Shown in pieces: positions 46,330 through 55,800 of a stretch of 64,000 nucleotides of DNA. Every line of letters begins with the position of its first letter. The stretch's first letter is position 1. Under the pieces are notes generated by a model. It searched no databases. It was not told the origin of the DNA and worked only from the letters and a program-made list of their open reading frames with translations. Both the position numbers and the translations under genes were made by a program. The DNA is from Muribaculaceae bacterium (GTDB taxonomy: Bacteria; Bacteroidota; Bacteroidia; Bacteroidales; Muribaculaceae): contig JAFLTL010000004.1 in assembly GCA_022510505.1 (NCBI GenBank), positions 1 through 64,000 on the forward strand. The letters run 5' to 3'.

Positions 46330-48210
46330 TTATCTTCCGAGGAGCAATAATAATATATTAATATCGGCGGGTGACACTCCGGGTATTCGTGAAGCCGCGC
46401 CTATAGTAGCGGGTTTGATGCGTTGCAATTTTTGTCGTGCTTCGGTAGAGAGAGAGGTGAGTGAAGCATAGTCGAAATCGGGAGAAAGGGAAACATATTC
46501 GAGTCGTTTCAGTTTCTCGGCGTTATCTTTTTCCCGGGAGATATATCCGGAGTATTTGACGATGATTTCGGTAGCTTCTATAATTTCTCTTCTTCGATCA
46601 TTTTCGAGATTTTCGAGTTGAACTTGCAGCTGAGGAATAGAAGAAGCGAGGTTAGTAATAGAGAGATTAGGACGGAGGAGGAGGTCGTAGAGTTTTTGTG
46701 ATTGAGAGAGGGGCGACGACTCAAGAGATTGTAGCAGCGGGTTAACATCGACAGGGTTAACCGAATAATTTTTCATGAAATCGATAAGGTTATCGATTTG
46801 CAGTTTTTTAGAATTCAGTAGATCGGCACGTGTTGTAGAGGCCAGATTTATTTGCATTCCGAGCGGAGTGAGTCGCATGTCGGCATCGTCTTGTCGGAGG
46901 AGAATGCGGTGTTCGGCCCGTGATGTGAACATACGGTAGGGTTCGTCGACTCCTTTAATAACGAGGTCATCGATGAGGACTCCGATATAGGCCTGATCAC
47001 GTTGGAGGACGAACGGTTGTAGCTGCTGAGTTTTTCGTGCTGCGTTGATGCCGGCGATGAGACCTTGTCCGGCGGCTTCCTCGTAGCCGGTGGTTCCGTT
47101 TACTTGTCCGGCGAAATAGAGATTAGGTATTACCTTTGACTCCAGCGAATGGTGGAGTTGCGTGGGGTCGAAGAAATCGTATTCGATAGCATAGCCGGGC
47201 CGGTAGATTTGGACATTAGCCAGCGCGGGAATTGTTTGCAGAGCTTTGATTTGGACGTCGAGAGGGAGTGACGAAGAGAATCCGTTAAGATAGAATTCGT
47301 TGGTAGTTTCTCCTTCGGGTTCGAGGTGAAGCTGATGGGATTCCTTATCGGCGAACGTGACGATTTTAGTTTCGATGCTCGGGCAGTAGCGTGGTCCGAT
47401 GCTTTGAATCTGTCCGTTATAGAGAGGCGAGAGAGGGAGTCCGTCTCGAAGCACCCTGTGGGTTTCGGTGTTAGTGTTAACAGTGAAACAGGGTCGTTGT
47501 TTGAGAGATGAGACTTCCCAGGGGATGAAGGAGAACTTGGATGGGTTTTCGTCGCCCGGCTGAGGTGAAGTGAGGTTAAAGTCGACAGATCGTGCATCGA
47601 TTCGGACCGGTGTGCCGGTTTTCATTCTCATGGACCGGACTCCGAGCTCGGTCAACTGCGGCGTTAGTTTAGTTGCTGCAGGTTCGGCGACGCGTCCGCC
47701 CTTCCAGGTGGTTTTTCCGACGTGCATCAATCCGTTGAGGAATGTTCCGGCGGTGAGCACGACGGTTTTGGCATTGAATTGAGCCCCGAGATTTGTGACG
47801 ACTCCAGCGGCGGCTCCGTTTTTATCGATAACTATAGAATTTGCTTCATCCTGCCAAATGGAGAGATTGGGCGTGTTTTCGAGAATTTTTCTCCATTGTG
47901 AAGAGAATACAGCGCGGTCGCATTGTGAACGTGGTGACCAGACGGCTGGTCCTTTAGACCGGTTAAGCATTCGGAACTGAATGGATGACCGGTCGGTGAC
48001 GATAGCCGTCATGCCGCCGAGCGCATCGATTTCGCGAACGATTTGTCCTTTTGCGATGCCACCGATAGCCGGGTTACAGCTCATCTGCGCGATTTTATTC
48101 ATATCGAGAGTGATGAGCAAAGTGGCTGCGCCGAGAGTAGCGGCTGCGTGAGCGGCCTCACATCCTGCGTGACCAGCTCCGATTACGATGACATCGAAAT
48201 TAAAATTCAT
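46330..48210 (-). CDS. mnmG: tRNA uridine-5-carboxymethylaminomethyl modification enzyme
   Basis: MnmG, with MnmE, installs carboxymethylaminomethyl groups on wobble U34 of several tRNAs, using FAD. The 626-residue protein begins with the Rossmann motif VIVIGAGHAGCEAAHAAATL, then QMSCNPAIGGIAKGQIVREI. Next are SQCDRAVFSSQWR with catalytic Cys, CPSIETKIVTF, EYDFFDPTQLHHSLES with the second Cys region upstream, and AGQVNGTTGYEEAAGQGLIA. It ends in the helical C-terminal MnmE-binding domain. It overlaps the ybeY stop by 4 bases and ends at a parS site. Confidence 0.97.
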   Translation of the reverse strand: MNFNFDVIVIGAGHAGCEAAHAAATLGAATLLITLDMNKIAQMSCNPAIGGIAKGQIVREIDALGGMTAIVTDRSSIQFRMLNRSKGPAVWSPRSQCDRAVFSSQWRKILENTPNLSIWQDEANSIVIDKNGAAAGVVTNLGAQFNAKTVVLTAGTFLNGLMHVGKTTWKGGRVAEPAATKLTPQLTELGVRSMRMKTGTPVRIDARSVDFNLTSPQPGDENPSKFSFIPWEVSSLKQRPCFTVNTNTETHRVLRDGLPLSPLYNGQIQSIGPRYCPSIETKIVTFADKESHQLHLEPEGETTNEFYLNGFSSSLPLDVQIKALQTIPALANVQIYRPGYAIEYDFFDPTQLHHSLESKVIPNLYFAGQVNGTTGYEEAAGQGLIAGINAARKTQQLQPFVLQRDQAYIGVLIDDLVIKGVDEPYRMFTSRAEHRILLRQDDADMRLTPLGMQINLASTTRADLLNSKKLQIDNLIDFMKNYSVNPVDVNPLLQSLESSPLSQSQKLYDLLLRPNLSITNLASSIPQLQVQLENLENDRRREIIEATEIIVKYSGYISREKDNAEKLKRLEYVSLSPDFDYASLTSLSTEARQKLQRIKPATIGAASRIPGVSPADINILLLLLGR

Positions 48211-48641
48211 TGATTCGTGTTCTGGAAGAGTAGTAGGGCGTTGTTTTCCTCTGTTTCCATTTCGGCGCGTTCCTGAGGAGTTTTATCCTTGAATCCGCAG
48301 AGGTGGAGAACTCCATGGACAATCACCCGGTGCAGTTCAGTAAGGAAATTCTGTTGCAATTTATGGGCATTGGATTCGACTGTATCGAGGGAGATGTAGA
48401 TATCAGCTTTGAGGGTTCCACGAGTGGATCGGTCGAAAGTGATGATATCGGTGAAATAGTCATGTTTGAGGTATTGGTTGTTTACATCGACGATGGTTTT
48501 GTCGTCGCAGAAGATGTAGTTTATATCACCGATTATTTTGCCGTGGTTTTTGGCGACGTTCAGAAGCCATTGTTCGATTTTCCTGTAATCGATTTGTGGA
48601 AGGACGACATTCCCTTCGGTCATCCACTGGAAGTTTTGCAT
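48207..48641 (-). CDS. ybeY: rRNA maturation endoribonuclease YbeY
   Basis: A small metal-dependent endoribonuclease (144 residues) of 16S rRNA 3' processing and ribosome quality control. It shows the N-terminal INYIFCDDKTIVDVNNQYL, DYFTDIITFD and the metal motif HGVLHLCGFKD. In most YbeY proteins the motif ends in a third His, but here Asp occupies that place, a variant I believe is common in Bacteroidetes. It overlaps mnmG by 4 bases. Confidence 0.9.
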   Translation of the reverse strand: MQNFQWMTEGNVVLPQIDYRKIEQWLLNVAKNHGKIIGDINYIFCDDKTIVDVNNQYLKHDYFTDIITFDRSTRGTLKADIYISLDTVESNAHKLQQNFLTELHRVIVHGVLHLCGFKDKTPQERAEMETEENNALLLFQNTNQ

Positions 48642-48719
48642 AGTGTAGTAATTAATGAGACGAAAGTCAAAGTTACGAAAAAAGTTTTACAGTTGGTGGT
48701 TTACAATTGATGGTGGTAT

Positions 48720-48765
48720 AGCTAAAATAGCTATAGTAGCTTGGGGTAGCTGTTATAGCCGGGAG
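48720..48765. repeat. 9-bp-period tandem repeat, locus 2
   Basis: Five units (AGCTAAAAT, AGCTATAGT, AGCTTGGGG, one extra T, AGCTGTTAT, AGCCGGGAG), between ybeY and the phosphopantetheinyl transferase gene. Same family as locus 1, more diverged. Confidence 0.8.
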
Positions 48766-48773
48766 TGGAGAAT

Positions 48774-49403
48774 TTAAGGTTTTTTAACGTGGAGAAGCGG
48801 ATATTGGATTGGGGTATCGGGGGTGGATGCTATTGAGAGAGTATAATTGGGCCGAATGAAGGTTGTTAAGAAAGGTGGAACATCGGGAAGATGTTCTTCG
48901 AGGATGATTTTCAGCTTGTTAGGATTTGGGATTGCGGTTCCGTGGAATTTGAGGAGCGCTTCTTTCTTTGTCCAGACTGAGGCGAATTCAGTTTCAGGTT
49001 GCTTAGAAGACAAGATGAGATCAATTTCTTCGGAGGAACAGACGAACTCGAGGAGTTCCCGGTCGAGCGGTTTGACGGTTTCGACGTCGACCCCGACGGG
49101 CGAGTTATCGACCGCGACCGCGACCGCAGAGCTGCAATGGGATATATTGAAATGGATGTGGGGATAATCTTTGAAGAAAGGTTTGCCTGAAGGGAGAAAG
49201 TCGAAGGGAGGCAATTGTGGGATGTTGAAATGTTTTTTCAGGACAGAAGCGAGGAGGTTAAAGGCGAGAGCCGAGCAGAGCCGGTCGCGGAAATGAAGGA
49301 ATTGAAGTGCCTTACGGAGTCGTTGAGGGGGAAGAATGTTCAGTTCCCGAATGAGGTCGTTTTCGGTGAATTGGTCGAGGTTCTCTATAACTTCCAGGAA
49401 CAT
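48774..49403 (-). CDS. Sfp-type 4'-phosphopantetheinyl transferase
   Basis: Transfers the phosphopantetheine arm from CoA to carrier-protein serines. From the ATG at 49403 it has 209 residues. It has HFNISHCSSAVAVAV, the Mg/CoA motif PVGVDVETVKPLDREL (about residue 111) and the second motif ASVWTKKEALLKFHG (about 151). The frame remains open to 49658, but that extension overlaps the fRMsr gene in another frame and is Ser/Pro-rich shadow. Length and motifs suit an Sfp-like enzyme acting on NRPS/PKS carriers. The NRPS gene 11 kb to the right is the obvious candidate client. Confidence 0.88.
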   Translation of the reverse strand: MFLEVIENLDQFTENDLIRELNILPPQRLRKALQFLHFRDRLCSALAFNLLASVLKKHFNIPQLPPFDFLPSGKPFFKDYPHIHFNISHCSSAVAVAVDNSPVGVDVETVKPLDRELLEFVCSSEEIDLILSSKQPETEFASVWTKKEALLKFHGTAIPNPNKLKIILEEHLPDVPPFLTTFIRPNYTLSIASTPDTPIQYPLLHVKKP

Positions 49404-49419
49404 TAGGTTTGGATGGTGT

Positions 49420-49866
49420 TTAGTTAAGAGCTTCGGCGAGGATTTGGCAGAACTGTTCGAGTCCGCGCTGATCTTCAATGGAGAAATCGTCGAATTCGGT
49501 GCTGTCGATATCGAGTACTCCGAAGACGGAGTTGTTTTTGAAGAGGGGTAGGACGATTTCAGAGTTTGAAAGAGAGGAGCAGGCGATGTGTCCGGGGAAT
49601 TGGTGGACATCGGGGACACGGAGTGTTTGTTGGAGTTTCCATGCTGTGCCACAAACACCTTTTCCGAATGGAATGGTGAAACAGGCTACCGGTCCCTGGA
49701 AGGGGCCAAGTTCGAGTTGGCGGTCGTTGACGATGTAGAATCCTATCCAGAACCAGTTGGTTTGTTCTTTGAGTAGTGCGGCGGCGTTAGCGAGGATGGA
49801 GACATTGTTGCCGACACCTTTAATGAGTGCTGAGAGTTGTTGGTTCAATAGATTGTAGTCGATCAT
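49420..49866 (-). CDS. free methionine-(R)-sulfoxide reductase (GAF domain)
   Basis: A 148-residue GAF-fold enzyme reducing free Met-R-sulfoxide with thioredoxin. It matches the fRMsr consensus closely: WFWIGFYIVNDRQLELGPFQ, GPVACFTIPFGKGVCGTA with two redox Cys, and VPDVHQFPGHIACSSLSNSE with the third, then VLPLFKNNSVFGVLDIDS. It is not a signalling GAF protein. It ends 16 bases before the transferase gene and is probably cotranscribed with it. Confidence 0.93.
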   Translation of the reverse strand: MIDYNLLNQQLSALIKGVGNNVSILANAAALLKEQTNWFWIGFYIVNDRQLELGPFQGPVACFTIPFGKGVCGTAWKLQQTLRVPDVHQFPGHIACSSLSNSEIVLPLFKNNSVFGVLDIDSTEFDDFSIEDQRGLEQFCQILAEALN

Positions 49867-49900
49867 GGGGGAAAAGGTTATAGTTTATAGTTGGTGGGGT

Positions 49901-49972
49901 AGCTTGGGTAGCTGGAGTAGCTAATTTAGCTATAGTAGCTTGGGTAGCTTGAGCAGTTAATTCAGCTTGGGT
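49901..49972. repeat. 9-bp-period tandem repeat, locus 3 (enters a gene)
   Basis: Eight exact-period units: AGCTTGGGT, AGCTGGAGT, AGCTAATTT, AGCTATAGT, AGCTTGGGT, AGCTTGAGC, AGTTAATTC, AGCTTGGGT. The last two units form the stop codon and final residues (KPPKLN) of the ATP-grasp-like gene, so the repeat has grown into, or supplied, the coding 3' end. Confidence 0.92.
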
Positions 49973-50913
49973 GGTTTTGTGGAACTCATAAGGAGTTTGT
50001 GGAGGATACCCATGGTCATGCGGAGGTTTATTTCGACACAAGGGTTAAGATGGAGAGTGTTATCCATTCGGTAGATCATCATGTCGACACCAAGGTAGCC
50101 CTGGTAGAGCGGTGAGATTCGGCGTGTGATGAAATCGGAAACTATTTGCCGAGCGTCGAGCAGGGTTTGGAGCGGGACCTTGGTTGCGAGGAGTTGTTGA
50201 ATTTGCTGGTCGGACAGCGGTATGTTATGTGTGTAGGCACGTCGATTCGTAGCGAAGAGCGAATAACCGATGAACTCGACCTGTTGATCAGGTCCGGAGT
50301 GGAAGAGCATGGCGAAGTCGGTGTCGACGTCGAATGCTTTTTCAATCAAAACCGATCCCTGGTGGTTAATAGCGCCTTTGCATCGGTTTATGAAAGATTG
50401 AAGGAATTGCGGTGACCCGGCGAAGAGTCCGCGTCCGGTAGATGACCAGGGGTATTTACCGATTACTGTGCTCCATTTCTCCAGTGCCTCGAGACATTCG
50501 TCAACGGTGGTTGCTTCGACGGGGACGAAAGGAGAGCGGAGTTGGTGATGGAGTTCAATAGAGAGTCGGCGGTGGCTAAATCGCCGGATATTATCGAGTG
50601 TGGTTTTGTGGGGAAGATGTTTTGGTGGGACTCCTGCACGGAGGAGTTCATTCACGATAGCTGCCGACCAGCCCCAGACGATTATTTTGTCGAAACTTTC
50701 TCCGTTCCAGACTTTTGCATTTGTAGGTGGAAGGAGTTGCATTTGTTGTTGAGGAATATGGGAGAAGACGAAATCGTTTTTGGAAAGGGTTTTCAGGAGA
50801 AGAGTTTCTCCGGCGATCATTTGTTGCAGCGCAGCAGGAGGAGGTGTGAAATGTTCGGTGTTTTTTCCGAGAGCTATATCATTCCAGGGGTTATATACCC
50901 AGAGTTTCTTCAA
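49957..50913 (-). CDS. ATP-grasp-like protein, Bacteroidetes family
   Basis: A 318-residue protein of a family frequent in Bacteroidetes and uncharacterised. It opens KKLWVYNPWNDIALGKNTEHF. A central YPWSSTGRGLFAGSP resembles an ATP-grasp phosphate loop, and GYLGVDMMIYRMDNTLHLNP with CVEINLRMTMG matches the metal-binding end of an ATP-grasp site. It may ligate or phosphorylate a small molecule; the substrate is unknown. The last six codons come from the 9-bp repeat. Confidence 0.65.
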   Translation of the reverse strand: MKKLWVYNPWNDIALGKNTEHFTPPPAALQQMIAGETLLLKTLSKNDFVFSHIPQQQMQLLPPTNAKVWNGESFDKIIVWGWSAAIVNELLRAGVPPKHLPHKTTLDNIRRFSHRRLSIELHHQLRSPFVPVEATTVDECLEALEKWSTVIGKYPWSSTGRGLFAGSPQFLQSFINRCKGAINHQGSVLIEKAFDVDTDFAMLFHSGPDQQVEFIGYSLFATNRRAYTHNIPLSDQQIQQLLATKVPLQTLLDARQIVSDFITRRISPLYQGYLGVDMMIYRMDNTLHLNPCVEINLRMTMGILHKLLMSSTKPPKLN

Positions 50914-50937
50914 TTGGGAGAGGTTAGCGGTAGTTAG

Positions 50938-52593
50938 TTAAAGGAATGCGAGCACGAGGACCTGAGCAGCGACAACGCGGAGGAACATAGTGAGTGGATA
51001 AACGGTTGAGTAGGCGACAGCCGGCGCATCGTTAGCAGTAGATGAAGTGGCATAGGCGAGAGCCGGGGGATCGGTGTATCCGCCGCTCATGAGTCCCATA
51101 ATAGACAGGAGGTTGATTTTGTAGACGGCTCGTGCGATTATTCCGGTTATAACGAGCGGGACGATGGTGATGATGAATCCCCAGATTACCCACCACATTC
51201 CAGTAGGGTTAAAGACGGTTTCGGCGAATCCTTGTCCGGCGGCAATTCCGACCGAAGCGAGGAAAAGGCAAATACCGAGTTCCCTCAGCATCATAGACGC
51301 AGACGTGGCGGTGTAGGTGATGAGTTTAAGTTTATATCCGAATCGGCTGAGGAGGATAGCAACGACGAGTGGTCCGCCGGCGAGTCCGAGTTTCATGCCG
51401 TATCCGATGTTAATAGATCCGAGAACTATACCGAGTAGTATACCGACGAATATAGTAATGAGGTTAGGATGGTCGAGGCGTTTTTGTGAGTTACCCATTT
51501 TCGAAGCGAGTCGTTCGATATCGTCGAGAGATCCGACGACGGTGAGTCGGTCGCCCATTTGCAGTCGGAGGTTAGCAGAAGCGAGAAGGTCGACTCCTGC
51601 ACGAGTCACTCTCGTGGCGTTGAGGTGGTAACCGTTGTGTAGACGGAGCGATCCGAGCGTGACTCCATTGAAGTGGCTTTTAGTGACGATAATTCTTCGG
51701 CTGACGACATTAGCCGGAGTGACGTTTTTCCAGTCCATATCGATCTGTTTTCCTACTATAGCGAGGAATCGGTGGAGGTCTTGCTGAGAGAGAACGATAA
51801 GTAGTCGGTCACCGAGTTGTATTTTAGTGGACGAGACCGGCACGACGAGCTCACCGGTGGTAGTCATCAGTCGTGAAATAACGAAATTACACTGAATTAT
51901 ATCGTGAAGTTGTGCCAGTGTTTTACCGTTGACGAGTTGGTTAGTAACCTCCAAGGAAATAACGAAAGGTTTAAGCAGGGAATTTTCCTTTTCGGCTTCA
52001 ATATCGGCTACTTCTTTTTCGGGTTTAATTTTGAATATAGCTTTAATGATGAACATTCCGACGATGATACCGATGACACCGAGTGGATAGGCAGCCGCGT
52101 AGCCCATAGCCATTGTGTTGGCCGCTTCGGCCGAGTTGACGGCCTGTTGAGCTGCGGCAAGTCCGGGAGTATTAGTGACGGCACCCGACATAATACCGAC
52201 GAGGGCTGCCATGGTGGTCTGATTCCGGTCGATATAGTAAATGGTGAGAACGATGGCGACATTAAGCACGATTGTCAGCACTGCGAGCAGATTGAGTCGC
52301 ACACCTCCCTGTTTGAAAGATGAGAAGAAACCGGGACCAACCTGTAGTCCGATAGCGAAGATAAAGAGAATGAGTCCGAATTCCCTGACGAACTGGAGTA
52401 CTTCGGGTTGCACAGTATATCCGAAGTGTCCCATCAGGATTCCGACGAATAGTACAAAAGTGACTCCGAGCGAGACTCCTGCGACTTTCAGTTTTCCGAG
52501 CCAGATACCGACAGCGATAACGAAAGAATAAAGAGCGATAGTGCTGGCGAGGTTAACGTTGCCGGGTGAGAACAAAGAATTAATTATATCCAT
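50938..52593 (-). CDS. YidE/AspT-type transporter with two TrkA_C domains
   Basis: An inner-membrane protein of 551 residues from the ATG at 52593. It has two homologous membrane halves, each with five to six segments and the motif GVTFVLFVGILMGHFG / FVGILLGIVLGSINIGYG. They are separated by two soluble TrkA_C (RCK-type) domains (TTTGELVVPVSSTKIQLGDR; TRAGVDLLASANLRLQMGDR). The GAVTNTPGLAAAQQA and SGGYTDPPALAYA loops are typical of the aspartate:alanine exchanger family. The substrate is unknown. An upstream ATG (52614) lies within the -7 box and is rejected. Confidence 0.88.
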   Translation of the reverse strand: MDIINSLFSPGNVNLASTIALYSFVIAVGIWLGKLKVAGVSLGVTFVLFVGILMGHFGYTVQPEVLQFVREFGLILFIFAIGLQVGPGFFSSFKQGGVRLNLLAVLTIVLNVAIVLTIYYIDRNQTTMAALVGIMSGAVTNTPGLAAAQQAVNSAEAANTMAMGYAAAYPLGVIGIIVGMFIIKAIFKIKPEKEVADIEAEKENSLLKPFVISLEVTNQLVNGKTLAQLHDIIQCNFVISRLMTTTGELVVPVSSTKIQLGDRLLIVLSQQDLHRFLAIVGKQIDMDWKNVTPANVVSRRIIVTKSHFNGVTLGSLRLHNGYHLNATRVTRAGVDLLASANLRLQMGDRLTVVGSLDDIERLASKMGNSQKRLDHPNLITIFVGILLGIVLGSINIGYGMKLGLAGGPLVVAILLSRFGYKLKLITYTATSASMMLRELGICLFLASVGIAAGQGFAETVFNPTGMWWVIWGFIITIVPLVITGIIARAVYKINLLSIMGLMSGGYTDPPALAYATSSTANDAPAVAYSTVYPLTMFLRVVAAQVLVLAFL

Positions 52594-52610
52594 TGGAAAA
52601 TAAAATTTGT

Positions 52611-52619
52611 GCAAAATTA
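52611..52619 (-). promoter_or_regulatory. -7 box of the YidE-type transporter gene
   Basis: The minus strand reads TAATTTTGC, 18 bases before the ATG at 52593. It fixes that start. Confidence 0.6.
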
Positions 52620-52622
52620 CAA

Positions 52623-52738
52623 TTTATAGTTTATAGTTTACAGTTTATAGTTATAGTTTACAGTTTACCGGGTTGATGAAGCACGATAAAGCGAGAGGGG
52701 GTAGCTAATTTAGCTAGAGTAGCTTGGGTAGTTTGGGG
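52623..52738. repeat. heptanucleotide repeat and 9-bp-period repeat, locus 4
   Basis: At 52623-52668 a 7-base word (TTTATAG or TTTACAG) repeats about six times. At 52703-52738 come four 9-base units (AGCTAATTT, AGCTAGAGT, AGCTTGGGT, AGTTTGGGG) of the family seen at 45.7, 48.7 and 49.9 kb. Both lie in the divergent gap between the transporter and DUF2723 genes. Confidence 0.85.
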
Positions 52739-52801
52739 GGTTGGGAAACTCCACAGGAGTTTCAAGGTGGGAGTGTATCATGTAGTTAAGGAACTTTTGA
52801 T

Positions 52802-52810
52802 TATCTTTGC
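52802..52810 (+). promoter_or_regulatory. -7 box of the DUF2723 gene
   Basis: TATCTTTGC matches TAnnTTTG, 25 bases before the ATG at 52836. The ATG-like start of the longer frame at 52767 is therefore upstream of transcription. Confidence 0.6.
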
Positions 52811-52835
52811 AGAATATAAAAAAATTCGGTTGAAG

Positions 52836-55800
52836 ATGAAGAGATATAATTTATATAATGACATAATCGGCTGGTTTTGTTTTGCAGTAGCTGCGGTTAC
52901 TTATTTGTTGACGATCGAGCCGACTGCAAGTTTCTGGGACTGTCCGGAGTTTATATCGCAAGCGTTCAAGTTGGAGGTGGGTCATCCTCCAGGCAACCCG
53001 ATATTCATGTTGGCGGGTCGATTCTTCGTAAACTTTGCCGGCGGTGACGTGACGAAGGTAGCGATGGCCGTGAATTCGATGTCGGCCTTGTTGAGTGCCG
53101 GCACAATCTTGCTTTTATTCTGGACGATCACACATTTCACTCGTAGGCTCATAGTTTCAGACGGAGCAGAGAGTGTCAGTGTGAGTCAGATGATAGCGAT
53201 ATTCGGTTCGGGGTTATGCGGCGCATTGATGTACACCTGGAGCGATACTTTCTGGTTCTCGGCCGTAGAGGGTGAGGTTTATGCTTTCTCGTCGTTCTGC
53301 ACGGCGTTGGTTGTTTGGCTGATATTGAAATGGGAGAACCGGGCCGACGAGGCGGGTTCGGACCGTTACCTTGTATTGATAGCCTACGTCATAGGGATTT
53401 CGATAGCGGTTCATTTGCTGAACCTATTGTGTATACCGGCGATAGCTTTGGTAGTGTATTACAGGAAATTCAGGGACACGAATGCCAAGGGTTCATTGAT
53501 AACGTTGGGTTTATCGGCGGTAATCGTAGCTTTGATCCTATATGGATTGGTTCCGGGTTTCATAGAGATAGCTCAATACTTCGAATTGTTTTTCGTGAAC
53601 GTTTTGGGCGCGAGTTACAATGTGGGTGTTTTGGTGTACGCAATTCTTCTAGTTGCGTCGTTGATTTGGTCGGTGTCGTGTCTCTACAAGTGCAGTGACG
53701 TGAGGGCCATAAGATTTTCCTTTTTCATCAGTGTTTTATTATCGGGAATTCCTTTCATCGGTGATTCTTTGTGGATAGCTTTCATCCTTTTGTGTTGTTT
53801 GGGTTTTTACCTGTGGGGTTCGAAGAGGCTGCCAGTGAGGATCCTGACATTGTGTTCCTTGTCGATCCTGGTGATGTTTGTGGGCTATTCGTCATACGCA
53901 TTATTGCTGATCAGATCGGAGGCAAATCCTCCGATGAACCAGAATGCTCCCGACAATGTGTTTTCACTGGGTAGTTATCTGAACCGCGAGCAATATGGTG
54001 AGAATCCGTTGCTCTACGGTCAGTCGTTCAAGTCATCGATAGTTTACAAGATAGACCCGAGTTCTCCGGGTTTAGCTTCGGCCTACACGACCGAGGGGAA
54101 GACATTATACAGCAAAGTCGTAAAAGAGCATCCCGACGACCCGGACAGGTATATAGAGACGGGTAAGAAATTAAAATACAACTGGGCTCCGAACATGTTG
54201 TTTCCCAGGATGTACAGTTCATCGTCGGGTCATCCTCAGGCGTATCTTGACTGGATTGGGGCGGAAGAGAGCGATTTGCCGTATGTGGAGGTAGAGAATT
54301 ATTTGAATCCGGACGGGAGTCCGGTTACGGATTCATCGGGCAGACCTTACACATCATATGCCCAGATGCCGACTCAGGCTCAGAACCTGCGATATTTCGT
54401 GAACTACCAGCTGATGTATATGTACTGGAGGTATTTCATGTGGAATTTTGCGGGACGGCAGAACGACATCCAGGGTCAGGGAGAAGCCAACCGTGGAAAC
54501 TGGATATCGGGGATTCCGTTCATAGACAATCCTCGTTTGGGAGACCAGTCGTTGTTGCCGGCTGATATAGGGAGAGACAACAAGGGCCACAATGTGTTCT
54601 ATATGCTTCCGTTGCTGTTGGGATTGCTTGGTTTGATTTGGCAGGCGTTTATCAGCAAACGGGGAATCGAGCAGTTTTGGGTAGTATTCTTCCTGTTCTT
54701 CATGACCGGGGTCGCGATAGTGTTGTATTTGAATCAGCCTCCTTTGCAGCCGAGAGAGCGAGACTACGCTTTTGCCGGTTCATTCTATGCCTATGCGATA
54801 TGGGTTGGAATGGGTGTAGCAGCCATCTGGTATATGTTAAACAAATGGCTGGTGAAACCGGAATCGGGTGAAAAAGAGAAAATGACGTCGACTATAGTGT
54901 CGAGTGTGGTTTCGATACTGGTGGCGTTGTTCATTCCATTGCAGGTGGTATCTCAGACGTGGGACGACCATGACCGTTCGGGCAGATACACGACTCGAGA
55001 CTTTGGAAAGAACTATTTGTCGTCGGTAGACGAGAACGGTATCATTTTCACTAACGGAGACAACGACACGTTCCCATTATGGTATGCTCAGGAAGTAGAG
55101 GGTTACCGGACCGACGTGAGGGTAGTGAATCTGTCTTATTTGACGACCGACTGGTATGTTAACCAGTTGAAGAATCCGACTTATGATGCGGCGGCGATAG
55201 GGATGCAAGCAAAACCGAGCGACTATGCCTACGACAAGTTGCAATATACCCACTTCGGTGAGAATGCCGACAACGGAGGCAATATGGACGCTTTGTCGGC
55301 ATTAGAGTCGTTATATAATTCGGCAGGCAAAGGAAACGCCGAACTACCAACCAGGAACGTATATATTCCGGTAGACATAGACGCTTCAGTTGCCGAGGGC
55401 GTGATAAATCCCGGGGAAGAGGCAGCGGCCGATCCGTTCATCTTCACCAAATTGCCAGGAAGCGGGCTGTCATTGTCGGGAGCCATATCGCTGGACATTC
55501 TGGCGACCTCGGCCAAGAACGGGTGGGATCGTCCGGTGTATGTAGCGATGACAGTTCCGACGTCGTATTATCTTGGGATGGACAACAACCTACGAAACAC
55601 GGGTATAGCATATCAGTTCACACCGATCAGAAGCCAGAACGGAGCCTACGACATAGCAGTCAACACCGACAAGATGTATAGGAACGTGACCGAGAAGTTC
55701 GTTTGGGGTGGCCTGGATGAATTAGGCCCGGATGACGAGATATATCTTGACGAGACAGTGAGGCGGATGGTTACAACGCATCGTTCGTCGCTGTTGGATT

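Noticed and set aside
49404..49658. N-terminal extension of the phosphopantetheinyl transferase
   Set aside because: The extension is Ser/Pro-rich, overlaps the conserved fRMsr gene in another frame, and the ATG at 49403 gives the normal family length.
49820..50041. Leftward 73-codon frame with repeated Ala-Thr-Gln
   Set aside because: Its repeats are only the translation of the 9-bp tandem repeat, and it overlaps both neighbouring real genes.
45681..52738. AGCT repeats as a CRISPR array
   Set aside because: The period is 9 bases with no spacers, and there are no cas genes in the window.
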